From assembly GCA_045652465.1 (NCBI GenBank), contig JAZRUI010000004.1, forward strand, positions 1-64,000: a stretch of DNA of 64,000 nucleotides, written 5' to 3'. The position numbers and the translations under genes were made by a program. The notes under the pieces were generated by a model that saw only the letters and a list, made by a program, of their open reading frames with translations, ran no database searches and was not told the DNA's origin. Numbering within the stretch: the stretch's first letter is position 1; every line of letters starts with the position of its first letter. Origin of the DNA: SIG589 sp045652465. GTDB lineage: Bacteria > Bacillota > Clostridia > Oscillospirales > Acutalibacteraceae. This document shows, piece by piece, positions 1-8,089 of the stretch.

Positions 1-125
1 ATACTAGCGTATCATTTTTGTCCTTGTTTACTCCAAAATCTCTTTGGAATTGTCGGGTCCTTTAATTTCTTATCGTTGTTTAATTTTCAAGGTTCAACCG
101 CGCTCCTTTTTTCGGGCGCCCGATT
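1..125 (-). other. Probable rRNA operon leader (boxA-like antitermination region)
   Basis: Read on the minus strand, this stretch follows a strong promoter and contains a CCTTGAAAATTAAACAA segment, closely like the TTGAAAACTAAACAA-type boxA leader found ahead of 16S rRNA in Firmicutes. There is no start codon with a ribosome binding site. A CGGGCGCCCG palindrome (113-122) sits near the expected transcription start. The inference is that a 16S gene begins just beyond the left edge; the rRNA itself is not in the window, so this remains a pattern match. Confidence 0.5.
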
Positions 126-154
126 ATAATACCACAACCCCACACCATTGTCAA
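126..154 (-). promoter_or_regulatory. Sigma-A type promoter reading out of the left edge
   Basis: The -35 is TTGACA (149-154) and the -10 is TATTAT (126-131) with a 17-base spacer; an overlapping TATAAT lies at 123-128. It reads leftward, away from sigF, into the leader at 1-125. Confidence 0.7.
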
Positions 155-239
155 CACTTTTTTACAAATATTTTTAAAAATTTTTGACTTTGGCTAAAAT
201 GCGTTATTATAGGTAAATTATTCCCATCAAAACCCACCA

Positions 240-896
240 TTATTCACAAAGCATTTGCCGCAAACGGCACAATATTTTCTTTTCGCTCCGAGAAACCTGA
301 ACTTGGGTCATTGAAAGTGCTTTGGCGGTTTCCTGCTGGGTTTTGCCTTCGAAGTAGCGCAATCTAATTAAAACGCTTTCGTTTTTAGGAAGGCGCGCGA
401 GGATTTCATCGATAAGCAGGCGGTCGGTTAGCATATCGCCGTTATCGTTAACCGCCAAATCGAGTTCATGAACCTCATCCTCGCTTTCATAGGTTAGGGA
501 CACCGTTGGTTGGGTTGCACAAAGCGCTTCGGTTATTTCCTCGGCGGTTACCGAAAGGCGGGACGCGAGGGTTAACACGCTCGGCTCGCCTTCCCCTCTC
601 TTTTGGGCGCGCTCGCACTCGTTTTTAATCTTAAGCGCTAATTCTTTCACGCTCCGAGAAACCTTAACGCTCCCGCCATCGCGAAACATTCTTTTGATTT
701 CGCCCAAAATCACGGGGACGGCATAGGTTGAAAAGCAAAAGCCGCGCTCTTCATCGAATCCGTCGCACGCCTTCACAAGACCAATGCATCCCGCTTGAAA
801 CAAATCATCATATTCTATGCCCTTGCCCGCAAAATGGCGGCAGCAGGAATGGACAAGTCCCATATTATCTCGGACAAACTCATCGCGGTTATGCAT
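240..896 (-). CDS. sigF: RNA polymerase sporulation sigma factor, SigF type
   Basis: 218-residue sigma-70 family protein with region 2 (a GLVKACDGFDEERG-like core-binding stretch and the STYAVPVILGEIKR segment, residues about 35-70) and a C-terminal region 4 helix-turn-helix (KTQQETAKALSMTQVQVSR). SigF directs the first forespore-specific transcription after asymmetric septation. It is the last gene of a tight operon with spoIIAA and spoIIAB, and its start overlaps the spoIIAB stop by 8 bases, so translation is probably coupled. SigG is the nearest relative, but the position behind spoIIAA-spoIIAB decides for SigF. The protein is somewhat shorter than the roughly 250 residues of Bacillus SigF. 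Confidence 0.93.
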   Translation of the reverse strand: MHNRDEFVRDNMGLVHSCCRHFAGKGIEYDDLFQAGCIGLVKACDGFDEERGFCFSTYAVPVILGEIKRMFRDGGSVKVSRSVKELALKIKNECERAQKRGEGEPSVLTLASRLSVTAEEITEALCATQPTVSLTYESEDEVHELDLAVNDNGDMLTDRLLIDEILARLPKNESVLIRLRYFEGKTQQETAKALSMTQVQVSRSEKKILCRLRQMLCE

Positions 897-1332
897 TTGC
901 TTTATATTTAACGCTGATGCGCTTTTTCATTGTTACGGTTGTTCCCTTGCCCACATGAGAGGTTACGCGAAGGGTATCCATAAAGCTTTGCATTACTGTG
1001 AAGCCAAGACCCGCACGCTCGCCGCCCTCGGAAGAATAAAGGGGTTCCATCGCCTTCTCAACATCCTCGATGCCGCAGCCTTTATCGCGAATCTTGATTT
1101 CGACTATATTGCATTCCAAGATGGCAACCGATATGTAGATCTTGCCGAGTTCATTTTTATAGGCATGAACAATACAGTTGGTTACTGCCTCACTGACGGC
1201 AGTTTTGATATCGTTTATTTCCTCTATGGTTGGGTCGAGCTGCGCCAAAAACGCCGTTACTGCCACGCGGGCAAACGCCTCGTTTGAGGAGCGGGAGAGG
1301 ATGGTTGCCGTGAATTTATTTAATTGCTGCAT
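889..1332 (-). CDS. spoIIAB: Anti-sigma F factor SpoIIAB (serine kinase)
   Basis: 147-residue GHKL ATPase/kinase. The N box (EAVTNCIVHAYKN) and G boxes (DKGCGIEDVEKA and GLGFTVMQSF) are intact. It binds and holds SigF, and it phosphorylates SpoIIAA to inactivate it. I chose ATG 1332 over an upstream in-frame start because AAAGGCGG lies a suitable distance before it and the resulting N-terminus (MQQLNKFTATILS) fits the family. It overlaps the spoIIAA end by 17 bases and sigF by 8. Confidence 0.94.
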   Translation of the reverse strand: MQQLNKFTATILSRSSNEAFARVAVTAFLAQLDPTIEEINDIKTAVSEAVTNCIVHAYKNELGKIYISVAILECNIVEIKIRDKGCGIEDVEKAMEPLYSSEGGERAGLGFTVMQSFMDTLRVTSHVGKGTTVTMKKRISVKYKANA

Positions 1333-1651
1333 TTTTGATTCCGCCTTTCTCAATTTTTGCAAGCCGCGCAAGACCCGCCAGCTGCATTACCTTATATATT
1401 TGCGGCGATGGGTTGGTTATCGCAAGCTCGGCGCCGTTTTTGGATAGAATTTTATAGCGACCCATAACGAGCCCTATACCCGAGCTATCCATAAATGTTA
1501 TATCCTTAAAATCAAGCACCAAAAGCGACGGCATATTGCTTTCGATTGCGGCATCGATTTCTTCGCGAATGGGTTTTGCCGAATGGTGGTCGAGTTCGCC
1601 GCTTAAGTATGCTACGGTTACCTCGCCGTTTGTTTCAATTTTGACCGACAA
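1316..1651 (-). CDS. spoIIAA: Anti-sigma F factor antagonist SpoIIAA (STAS domain)
   Basis: 111-residue STAS protein with the phosphorylatable serine motif MDSSGIGLVMGRY. When dephosphorylated by SpoIIE it captures SpoIIAB and frees SigF. The start is judged to be TTG at 1651: the Shine-Dalgarno AAGGAG (1661-1666) stands 9 bases upstream of it, whereas the in-frame GTG at 1658-1660 is directly against the AAGGAG and cannot be used efficiently. First gene of the spoIIA operon. No clear sigma-H promoter was recognised in the roughly 90 bases upstream. Confidence 0.92.
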   Translation of the reverse strand: MSVKIETNGEVTVAYLSGELDHHSAKPIREEIDAAIESNMPSLLVLDFKDITFMDSSGIGLVMGRYKILSKNGAELAITNPSPQIYKVMQLAGLARLAKIEKGGIKNAAIK

Positions 1652-1672
1652 TAAAATCACTCCTTAAAAATA

Positions 1673-1718
1673 AAAAACGGACAAGCCTATACATATAAGT
1701 ATAAGACTTATCCGTTTT
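1673..1718 (-). terminator. Intrinsic terminator after folC
   Basis: Long hairpin whose arms begin and end in AAAACGGA / TCCGTTTT. There are about 18 paired positions with two G-T wobbles and one bulge, followed on the minus strand by a T tract. It separates folC from the spoIIA operon. Confidence 0.85.
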
Positions 1719-1750
1719 GAATTTTGACAAAATCAGTTGTCGAATATTTT

Positions 1751-2962
1751 TTAAGAATAGAACTTTTTGGCAAGCGAGCGAATTGAGGAAGCGAGATAAA
1801 GCGAACCGAAAATGAAAACGGGGGTTTCCCTGCCCGCTAATTCGAGGGCTTGCTCCAAGCTATCCGCTACGGTTACATCAGCACAATAGTTCTTCGCCTT
1901 GGCTGCTAACTCCTCCGCCTTTAGCGAACGGGGGTTATCAACCTTTATGGTTATTACTCTTTCGAGATGCGGCAGCGTTAGCGCCAGCGTTTCATCGCAG
2001 TTTTTATCCGCCATCATTCCTATTATGGCGGTAGCGCCGCGGTTTTTCTTGAGCACCTCGGCGAGGGAGCGGGCGCCATGGGGATTATGGGCGCCATCTA
2101 GCAGGACGAGGGGCTCTTTGGAGAGCAGCTCGAGTCTTGCAGGGATTTGCGCATTTGCTATTCCCTTTACTATGGCATTAGATTCAACGCCTAATGCGGC
2201 AAGTGTTTCGATTGCCAAAACGGCGTTCTCGATTTGATATTCGCCTATCAGCGCGGTTTTATATTCTATACCTTTATATATAAATGAGTTGCCGCAAGCC
2301 GAAGCGGATTTTACCGTTAGCTTTTCTTTTTGCGGGACCTTTGCTTTTGCAACGGCGGTTATCACGCGCAAAGCGCTGTCGGGTTGGTTAAAGGTGGTGG
2401 CAACGATAGAACCCTCTTTTATAATGCCGCACTTCTCATAGGCAATCTTCTCGACCGTGTCGCCTAAAATCTCGGTATGGTCGAGGCCGATGCCGGTTAT
2501 AACGGCAGCGAGCGGCGCGGGGATTACATTGGTTGCATCAAACCTGCCGCCAAGACCCGTTTCAAGCACAACGACATCGCAGCCCTTATATTTATAATAT
2601 AGGAAGGCGACGGCGGTTATAAACTCAAATTCGGTTACACTCACTCCGACATTTTTAACCTCGGTTGCGAAGGTTGCGAGGTCATCCTTTTCGATAAACT
2701 CGCCGTTTATTTGAATGCGCTCGCAAAAATCGATGATATAGGGAGATACAAAAAGTCCGACCTTTTTGCCGCTCTCTTTAAGGGCGGATGCTAAAAATGA
2801 GCATACCGAACCCTTGCCGTTGGTTCCCGCTACATGGATAAATTTCAGTTCCTTTTGCGGGTTGCCAAGGGCATTCATAAGTTCAGTTATTCTACAAAGC
2901 GTTGCCTCGCCCTTAAAACGAGGCAAGGAATGGATATATTCCAAACTCTCCAAATAGGTCAC
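1751..2962 (-). CDS. folC: Bifunctional folylpolyglutamate / dihydrofolate synthase
   Basis: 403-residue Mur-ligase-fold enzyme that ligates glutamate to dihydropteroate and folates. The ATP-binding P-loop GTNGKGS is at residues 46-52, the ETGLGGRFDATN motif follows, and the glutamate-ligase C-terminal domain carries LLDGAHNPHG. The start is GTG 2962, preceded by AAAGGTGAT at normal spacing; longer in-frame starts run into the valS terminator hairpin. It lies downstream of valS, as in many Firmicutes, and feeds the same folate pool used by ThyX and the formyl-THF cyclo-ligase encoded elsewhere in the window. Confidence 0.95.
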   Translation of the reverse strand: MTYLESLEYIHSLPRFKGEATLCRITELMNALGNPQKELKFIHVAGTNGKGSVCSFLASALKESGKKVGLFVSPYIIDFCERIQINGEFIEKDDLATFATEVKNVGVSVTEFEFITAVAFLYYKYKGCDVVVLETGLGGRFDATNVIPAPLAAVITGIGLDHTEILGDTVEKIAYEKCGIIKEGSIVATTFNQPDSALRVITAVAKAKVPQKEKLTVKSASACGNSFIYKGIEYKTALIGEYQIENAVLAIETLAALGVESNAIVKGIANAQIPARLELLSKEPLVLLDGAHNPHGARSLAEVLKKNRGATAIIGMMADKNCDETLALTLPHLERVITIKVDNPRSLKAEELAAKAKNYCADVTVADSLEQALELAGRETPVFIFGSLYLASSIRSLAKKFYS

Positions 2963-2981
2963 TTTTATCACCTTTAAAATC

Positions 2982-3008
2982 AAAGACCGTGCGAAACACA
3001 CGGTCTTT
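2982..3008 (-). terminator. Hairpin terminator or attenuator between valS and folC
   Basis: Perfect 10-bp stem AAAGACCGTG / CACGGTCTTT with a 7-base loop, immediately after the valS stop and about 20 bases before the folC Shine-Dalgarno. The T-rich tail is only partial (TTTGATTTT), so partial read-through into folC is likely. Confidence 0.7.
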
Positions 3009-3012
3009 AATA

Positions 3013-5646
3013 TTACATTTGCTTTTTGATAGCCTCAATACTGCCCTCGAGCATTTCGATTTTATCAAGAGTTTTTTGCAGCTGCGCACGCTGGGTTTCA
3101 ATAAGAGCCTGCGGAGCCTTTGCAACGAAGCCGGGATTGTTGAGCTTCTTCTCGGAGAACTCCTTATCAGCCAATGCCTTGCCAAGTTCCTTTTCGAGGC
3201 GGGCAAGCTCGGCGGAGAAATCAACCAACTCATTCATGGGAATATAGATGGTTGCATCATCGGTTACTGCGCGAACGGCATCGGGCATGGAAATCTCGAT
3301 GTCAACATCAACGGAGGAACCGCTTGCGAGCTTCATAAGAACCGAAGCACCCTGCTGGAAGGTTTCGGGAGAAGAGGTTTCAACACAAAGCTTTGCCTTG
3401 CGGGAAGGAGCAACATTCATCTCGGCGCGGAGATTACGAACTGCCTTAACGGCGGCAATAATCTTCTCGAACTCGGCAACCTCATTTGCGAAGGTTAATT
3501 CCTCGCTATATTCGGGCCAAGCGGCGGTCATAATAGTCTTGCCTTCGTGGGGAAGCGACTGCCAAATTTCCTCGGTTATGAAGGGCATAAACGGATGGAG
3601 CAGCTTCATTGTGTTCGAGAAAACATAAACCAAAACTGCGCGAACGGTGTTCTTTGCATTTATATCATCCGAGTTTAGGCGAATCTTTGCAATCTCAACA
3701 TACCAATCGCAAAAGACATCCCAAATGAAATCATATAATTTGCTTACTGCAAGACCGAGCTCATACTTATCAAGGTTTTGGGTTACCGCAGCTACAACCT
3801 CGTTATACTTGGAGATAATCCACTTATCCTCCATCGCAAGGTCTTCGGGAAGATGCGGAGCGGGCTCGTTTTCATCAAGGTTCATAAGAACGAAACGGGC
3901 AGCATTCCAAATCTTGTTGGCAAAGTTGCGGCTTGCGCCAACGCGCTCGGGCGAATAACGCATATCGTTTCCGGGGCTGTTACCTGTTGCAAGGGTGAAG
4001 CGGAGGGCATCAGCACCATATTTCTCAATTTCAATAAGCGGGTCAATACCGTTGCCTAAAGACTTCGACATCTTTCTTCCCTCGGCATCGCGAACGATTC
4101 CGTGGAATAAAACGGTATCGAAGGGGGCTTTACCTGTGTATTCAAGGCCGGAGAAAATCATGCGGGAAACCCAGAAGAAGATAATATCATAGCCGGTTAC
4201 CAAAGTGTTGGTCGGATAGAAATACTTATATTCAAGTGTTTCCTCGGGCCAACCAAGGGTTGAGAACGGCCAAAGCGCGGAGGAGAACCAGGTGTCGAGA
4301 GTGTCCTCATCCTGACGGAGATGAACGCTGCCGCACTTGGGGCAAACGGTCGGCTCGGCGCGAGAAACGATTACCACATCGCAACCTTCGCAATACCAAG
4401 CGGGAATACGAAGGCCCCACCAAAGCTGACGCGAAATGCACCAATCCTTGATGTTTTCCATCCAGTTATAATAGGTCTTTTCAAAGCGGGAAGGAATTAA
4501 GGTTATATCGCCGTTTTTAACCGATTCGAGAGCCGGCTTTGCGAGCGGCTCCATCTTAACGAACCACTGCTTGGAAATGCGGGGCTCAACAACCGAATCG
4601 CAACGATAGCAAGAGCCAACATTATGCTTCATCGGCTCAACCTTAACGAGATAACCGCCCTCTTCAAGGTCGCTGACAATTTGCTTGCGAGCCTCATAGC
4701 GGTCGAGTCCGCTATATTTGCCGCATTCCGCGGTCATCTTGGCGTCTTCGGTCATAACATTGATTACGGGAAGGTCATGACGGAGGCCAACCTCAAAGTC
4801 GTTGGGGTCATGGGCGGGAGTAATCTTAACAACGCCTGTACCAAAGTCCATTTCAACATAGGAATCGGCAACAACGGGAATCTCGCGGCCAACAAGCGGC
4901 AAGGTTACGGTTTTGCCGATAAGATGCTTATAGCGCTCATCATCGGGATGAACTGCAACGGCAGTATCGCCGAGCATTGTTTCGGGACGGGTTGTTGCAA
5001 GCGAGAGCCAGCCGCTGCCATCCGAAAGCGGATAGCGAAGATGCCAAAAGTTTCCGTCATGCTCTTCATAGCTTACCTCGGCATCGGAAATAGATGTATG
5101 GCAATGGGGGCACCAGTTGATGATGCGCTCGCCGCGATAGATGAGTCCCTTCTCATAAAGGCGAACAAATACCTCGCGAACTGCCTTGGAACAGCCCTCA
5201 TCCAATGTGAAGCGCTCGCGCTCCCAGTCGCACGAGGAGCCAAGCTTTTTAAGCTGCGAAATGATTGTTCCGCCATATTTTTCTTTCCATTCCCAAGCGC
5301 GCTCTAAAAACTTTTCGCGGCCAAGGTCTTCTTTCGAGATGCCCTCTTTGCGCATAGCCTCAACAATTTTTGCCTCGGTTGCTATGGATGCATGGTCGGT
5401 TCCGGGCATCCATAATGCGCTATAGCCCTGCATACGCTTATGGCGAATGAGGATATCCTGAAGGGTTTGGTCAAGTGCATGACCCATATGAAGCTGACCC
5501 GTGATGTTGGGAGGCGGAATTACGATTGTGTAAGGTTTTTTGTTTTGGTCAACCTCGGCATGGAAAAAGCCGCCATCGAGCCAAAATTTATAAAGTCGTT
5601 CTTCAACCTCATTAGGGTCGTAGGTTTTTGCAAGTTCTTTTTGCAT
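3013..5646 (-). CDS. valS: Valyl-tRNA synthetase
   Basis: 877 residues, the usual bacterial length. Class I synthetase with the HIGH-type signature HMGH at residues 53-56, the KMSKS motif (GRKMSKSLGN, about residue 530), a CP1 editing domain containing the TTRPET motif, a CPKCG zinc-knuckle-like segment, the anticodon-binding domain, and a C-terminal coiled coil typical of ValRS. Start ATG 5646 has GGGGGA ahead of it; an upstream in-frame start has no such site. It has its own promoter, and no T-box leader fits in the short upstream region. Confidence 0.97.
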   Translation of the reverse strand: MQKELAKTYDPNEVEERLYKFWLDGGFFHAEVDQNKKPYTIVIPPPNITGQLHMGHALDQTLQDILIRHKRMQGYSALWMPGTDHASIATEAKIVEAMRKEGISKEDLGREKFLERAWEWKEKYGGTIISQLKKLGSSCDWERERFTLDEGCSKAVREVFVRLYEKGLIYRGERIINWCPHCHTSISDAEVSYEEHDGNFWHLRYPLSDGSGWLSLATTRPETMLGDTAVAVHPDDERYKHLIGKTVTLPLVGREIPVVADSYVEMDFGTGVVKITPAHDPNDFEVGLRHDLPVINVMTEDAKMTAECGKYSGLDRYEARKQIVSDLEEGGYLVKVEPMKHNVGSCYRCDSVVEPRISKQWFVKMEPLAKPALESVKNGDITLIPSRFEKTYYNWMENIKDWCISRQLWWGLRIPAWYCEGCDVVIVSRAEPTVCPKCGSVHLRQDEDTLDTWFSSALWPFSTLGWPEETLEYKYFYPTNTLVTGYDIIFFWVSRMIFSGLEYTGKAPFDTVLFHGIVRDAEGRKMSKSLGNGIDPLIEIEKYGADALRFTLATGNSPGNDMRYSPERVGASRNFANKIWNAARFVLMNLDENEPAPHLPEDLAMEDKWIISKYNEVVAAVTQNLDKYELGLAVSKLYDFIWDVFCDWYVEIAKIRLNSDDINAKNTVRAVLVYVFSNTMKLLHPFMPFITEEIWQSLPHEGKTIMTAAWPEYSEELTFANEVAEFEKIIAAVKAVRNLRAEMNVAPSRKAKLCVETSSPETFQQGASVLMKLASGSSVDVDIEISMPDAVRAVTDDATIYIPMNELVDFSAELARLEKELGKALADKEFSEKKLNNPGFVAKAPQALIETQRAQLQKTLDKIEMLEGSIEAIKKQM

Positions 5647-5678
5647 GAGAATCCCCCATAACAATTATTGTTCAAATA

Positions 5679-5707
5679 ATAATATATCAAATTATAGCAT
5701 TTGTCAA
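5679..5707 (-). promoter_or_regulatory. valS promoter
   Basis: TTGACA (5702-5707), 17-base spacer, TATTAT (5679-5684), reading toward valS. A 13-bp perfect palindrome, AACAATAATTGTT on either strand, lies at about 5660-5672 between the -10 and the ribosome binding site and could be an operator. Confidence 0.75.
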
Positions 5708-5796
5708 ACATTGGAAGGTTTATTTTTTCCTCGTTTGAGCATTAATAATACTGTCAGACGATTTTTATATGCTTGCGTTTGTAATTCGGCTGACGG

Positions 5797-5823
5797 GCCG
5801 CACGGGTTTTTTGCCTGCGCGGC
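5797..5823 (-). terminator. Hairpin just after the topoisomerase A-subunit gene
   Basis: GC-rich arms GCCGCACGGG / GCCTGCGCGGC around a T6 loop begin 7 bases past the stop codon at 5830. On the minus strand there is no clear T tract after the stem, so this may be an inefficient terminator or 3'-end stabiliser. The T-rich side faces the plus strand. Confidence 0.4.
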
Positions 5824-5829
5824 TCATTT

Positions 5830-8067
5830 TTATATACTCATTTGCTCGCCCGAAATACCATCACGCTTAATAGCGCCCGCAGCGGGAAGGTTGCGGGTTC
5901 GATAACGATGCGGGTCGGAGAGCATTCCATCGGAATAAAGCTCAACGGAATAGATGCGCTGACCCTTCTTTTGAGTCATAACCGCAACGCCGCCGCTATC
6001 CTTGGTTACCTTGGGAGCGAGCATTCCGCTGCCTAAAAGCAGCATCCTGCCGTTGGTTGAGGTCAATAGCACATCGGCATCCTCGGGTAGATACAAAATC
6101 GCGGACAACGGATATTTATCGCAATAGGCGTTTATAAGCTTTTTGCGCTTGGTCTTGGTCTTATAGGCATCGAGCGGAACCTTGGTTACCCTGCCGTTTT
6201 CGAAGACAAAGAGCATATAGCCCTTATAATCAACCGTATCGACCATATAGATTGTTCCCTCGCCCTCTTCAAAGCCGAGCTTTGAGGGAATATATTCGCC
6301 CATTTGGCTTGCCTTACCGTCAGCCATTTCGTTAACGGTTGACTTATAGACCTGACATTTATCGGTGAAGAATAAAAGCTCGTGGGTGTTGTTGGAATCG
6401 AAGGTTTGGGTTATAACATCGCCCTCTTTGAGCTTTTGCTCGCCGCTCATTCGAAGCGACAAGGGGGTTATCTTCTTGAAGTAGCCTTCCTTTGTGAAGA
6501 AGAGATGAACCTGATAATCAGCCACCTGCTCCTCCTCGGCAGCAATTTGGTTTTCCTCCGCCGAGATGATAGCGGTTTTGCGATCGTTGCCATACTTTTC
6601 GGCAACCTTTTCGAGTTCCCTGATTATTATGCGCAAAACCTTGCGGCGGTCGTTAAGGGTTGCTTCGAGTTCGGCTATTTCCTTTTCGAGGTTTTCAACA
6701 TCCTCAAGGCGCTTAAGAATATATTCACGGTTAAGGTGGCGCAGCTTAATCTCGGCTACATAATCGGCCTGAACCTCATCAATGCCGAAGCCAATCATAA
6801 GGTTGGGAACAACCTCGCGCTCTTCCTTGGTTTCGCGAACGATTTTAATTGCCTTATCGATATCGAGAAGGATTTTTTGAAGACCCTTTAAGAGATGATA
6901 TTTTTCCCTCGCCTTGGTTAGGTTATAATAAATTCGGCGCTTAACGCATTCAACGCGGAAAGCTGTCCACTCCGAGAGAATCTCCTTAACACCCATAACG
7001 CGCGGAGTTCCGCCAACGAGGATGTTAAAGTTGCAGGAGAAGCTATCCTGCAGGGGGGTCATTCTGAAAAGCTTTTGCATCAGCTTTTCGGGATCGGTTC
7101 CGCGTTTTAAATCGATGGTTATTTTAAGACCTGCAAGGTCGGTTTCATCGCGGATATCGTTGATTTCGGTTATCTTCTTTTGCTTTGCAAGGTCAACGAT
7201 TTTTTCGATTATTGCCTCGATAGTCGCGGTTGGAGGAATTTGCTTAATATCTATGCAGTTTTGAGATTTATCATACTCATAGGTTGCGCGAACCTTGAAG
7301 CTGCCAAGACCGGTTGCATAGATTTTTTCCATCTCGGCGCGGTCATAGAGAATCTCGCCGCCGCCCGGGAAATCGGGAGCGGTTAGATAATCGGCAATAT
7401 TGATATCCTCATCCTTGATATATTCGATTTCGGTTTTGCAAACCTCGCGGAGGTTAAATGGGCAAATATTACTTGCCATACCAACCGCGATTCCCTTGTT
7501 GGCGTTTACAAGAACGGTCGGGAATGTTACGGGGAAAAGGGTTGGCTCCTGCATAGAGGCATCATAGTTATCAACGAAATCAACCGTATCGCAGCCGATA
7601 TCGCGGAAAAGCTCGGCCGAGATGGCGGATAGCTTTGCCTCGGTATAACGCGGTGCGGCATATGCCATATCGCGCGAATATGCCTTACCCATATTACCCT
7701 TGGACTCAACAAAGGGATGAAGCAGCGCTTCGTTGCCTTCGGTCAGGCGCACCATTGTTTCATAAATGGCGGCATCACCATGGGGGTTAAGGCGCATAGT
7801 TTGTCCGACAATGTTGGCGGATTTGGTCTTTGCGCCGTTTAAAAGTCCCATACCGTACATCGTATAGAGCAGTTTGCGATGGGAGGGCTTGAAGCCATCT
7901 ATCTCGGGGATAGCGCGCGACAAGATAACGCTCATCGCATAGGGCATATAGTTAATTTCGAGGGTTTCGGTTATGGGTTGTTCAACAACCGTTCCCGCAC
8001 CTGCTATATAGGCGTTAGCCATGGGGACTGACGCTTTATTTTCGGTTTTCTTCTTTCTCGGAGGCAT
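5830..8067 (-). CDS. Type II DNA topoisomerase A subunit (ParC/GyrA family)
   Basis: 745-residue breakage-reunion subunit that partners the next gene upstream. The catalytic tyrosine is Tyr141 in APRYTE, within a GyrA/ParC winged-helix domain beginning MPYAMSVILSRAIPEIDGFK. A coiled-coil tower (about residues 370-490) and a shortened C-terminal beta-rich domain follow. In the quinolone-determining region the usual PHGDSAVYD reads PHGDAAIYE: the serine equivalent to GyrA Ser83 is Ala99, while the acidic position is kept as Glu103. The gene starts 22 bases after the B-subunit stop. Whether it acts as topoisomerase IV or a specialised second enzyme cannot be decided from sequence alone, so no symbol is given. 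Confidence 0.9.
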   Translation of the reverse strand: MPPRKKKTENKASVPMANAYIAGAGTVVEQPITETLEINYMPYAMSVILSRAIPEIDGFKPSHRKLLYTMYGMGLLNGAKTKSANIVGQTMRLNPHGDAAIYETMVRLTEGNEALLHPFVESKGNMGKAYSRDMAYAAPRYTEAKLSAISAELFRDIGCDTVDFVDNYDASMQEPTLFPVTFPTVLVNANKGIAVGMASNICPFNLREVCKTEIEYIKDEDINIADYLTAPDFPGGGEILYDRAEMEKIYATGLGSFKVRATYEYDKSQNCIDIKQIPPTATIEAIIEKIVDLAKQKKITEINDIRDETDLAGLKITIDLKRGTDPEKLMQKLFRMTPLQDSFSCNFNILVGGTPRVMGVKEILSEWTAFRVECVKRRIYYNLTKAREKYHLLKGLQKILLDIDKAIKIVRETKEEREVVPNLMIGFGIDEVQADYVAEIKLRHLNREYILKRLEDVENLEKEIAELEATLNDRRKVLRIIIRELEKVAEKYGNDRKTAIISAEENQIAAEEEQVADYQVHLFFTKEGYFKKITPLSLRMSGEQKLKEGDVITQTFDSNNTHELLFFTDKCQVYKSTVNEMADGKASQMGEYIPSKLGFEEGEGTIYMVDTVDYKGYMLFVFENGRVTKVPLDAYKTKTKRKKLINAYCDKYPLSAILYLPEDADVLLTSTNGRMLLLGSGMLAPKVTKDSGGVAVMTQKKGQRIYSVELYSDGMLSDPHRYRTRNLPAAGAIKRDGISGEQMSI

Positions 8068-8089
8068 AAAATACCTGCCTTTCTAAAAA

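Noticed and set aside
190..219. Plus-strand TTGACT...TTATAG promoter-like pair
   Set aside because: It would transcribe antisense through sigF and no plus-strand gene follows; likely chance in AT-rich DNA.
4624..5307. 227-codon plus-strand frame inside valS
   Set aside because: It is the mirror of a conserved tRNA synthetase coding region and has no start signal.
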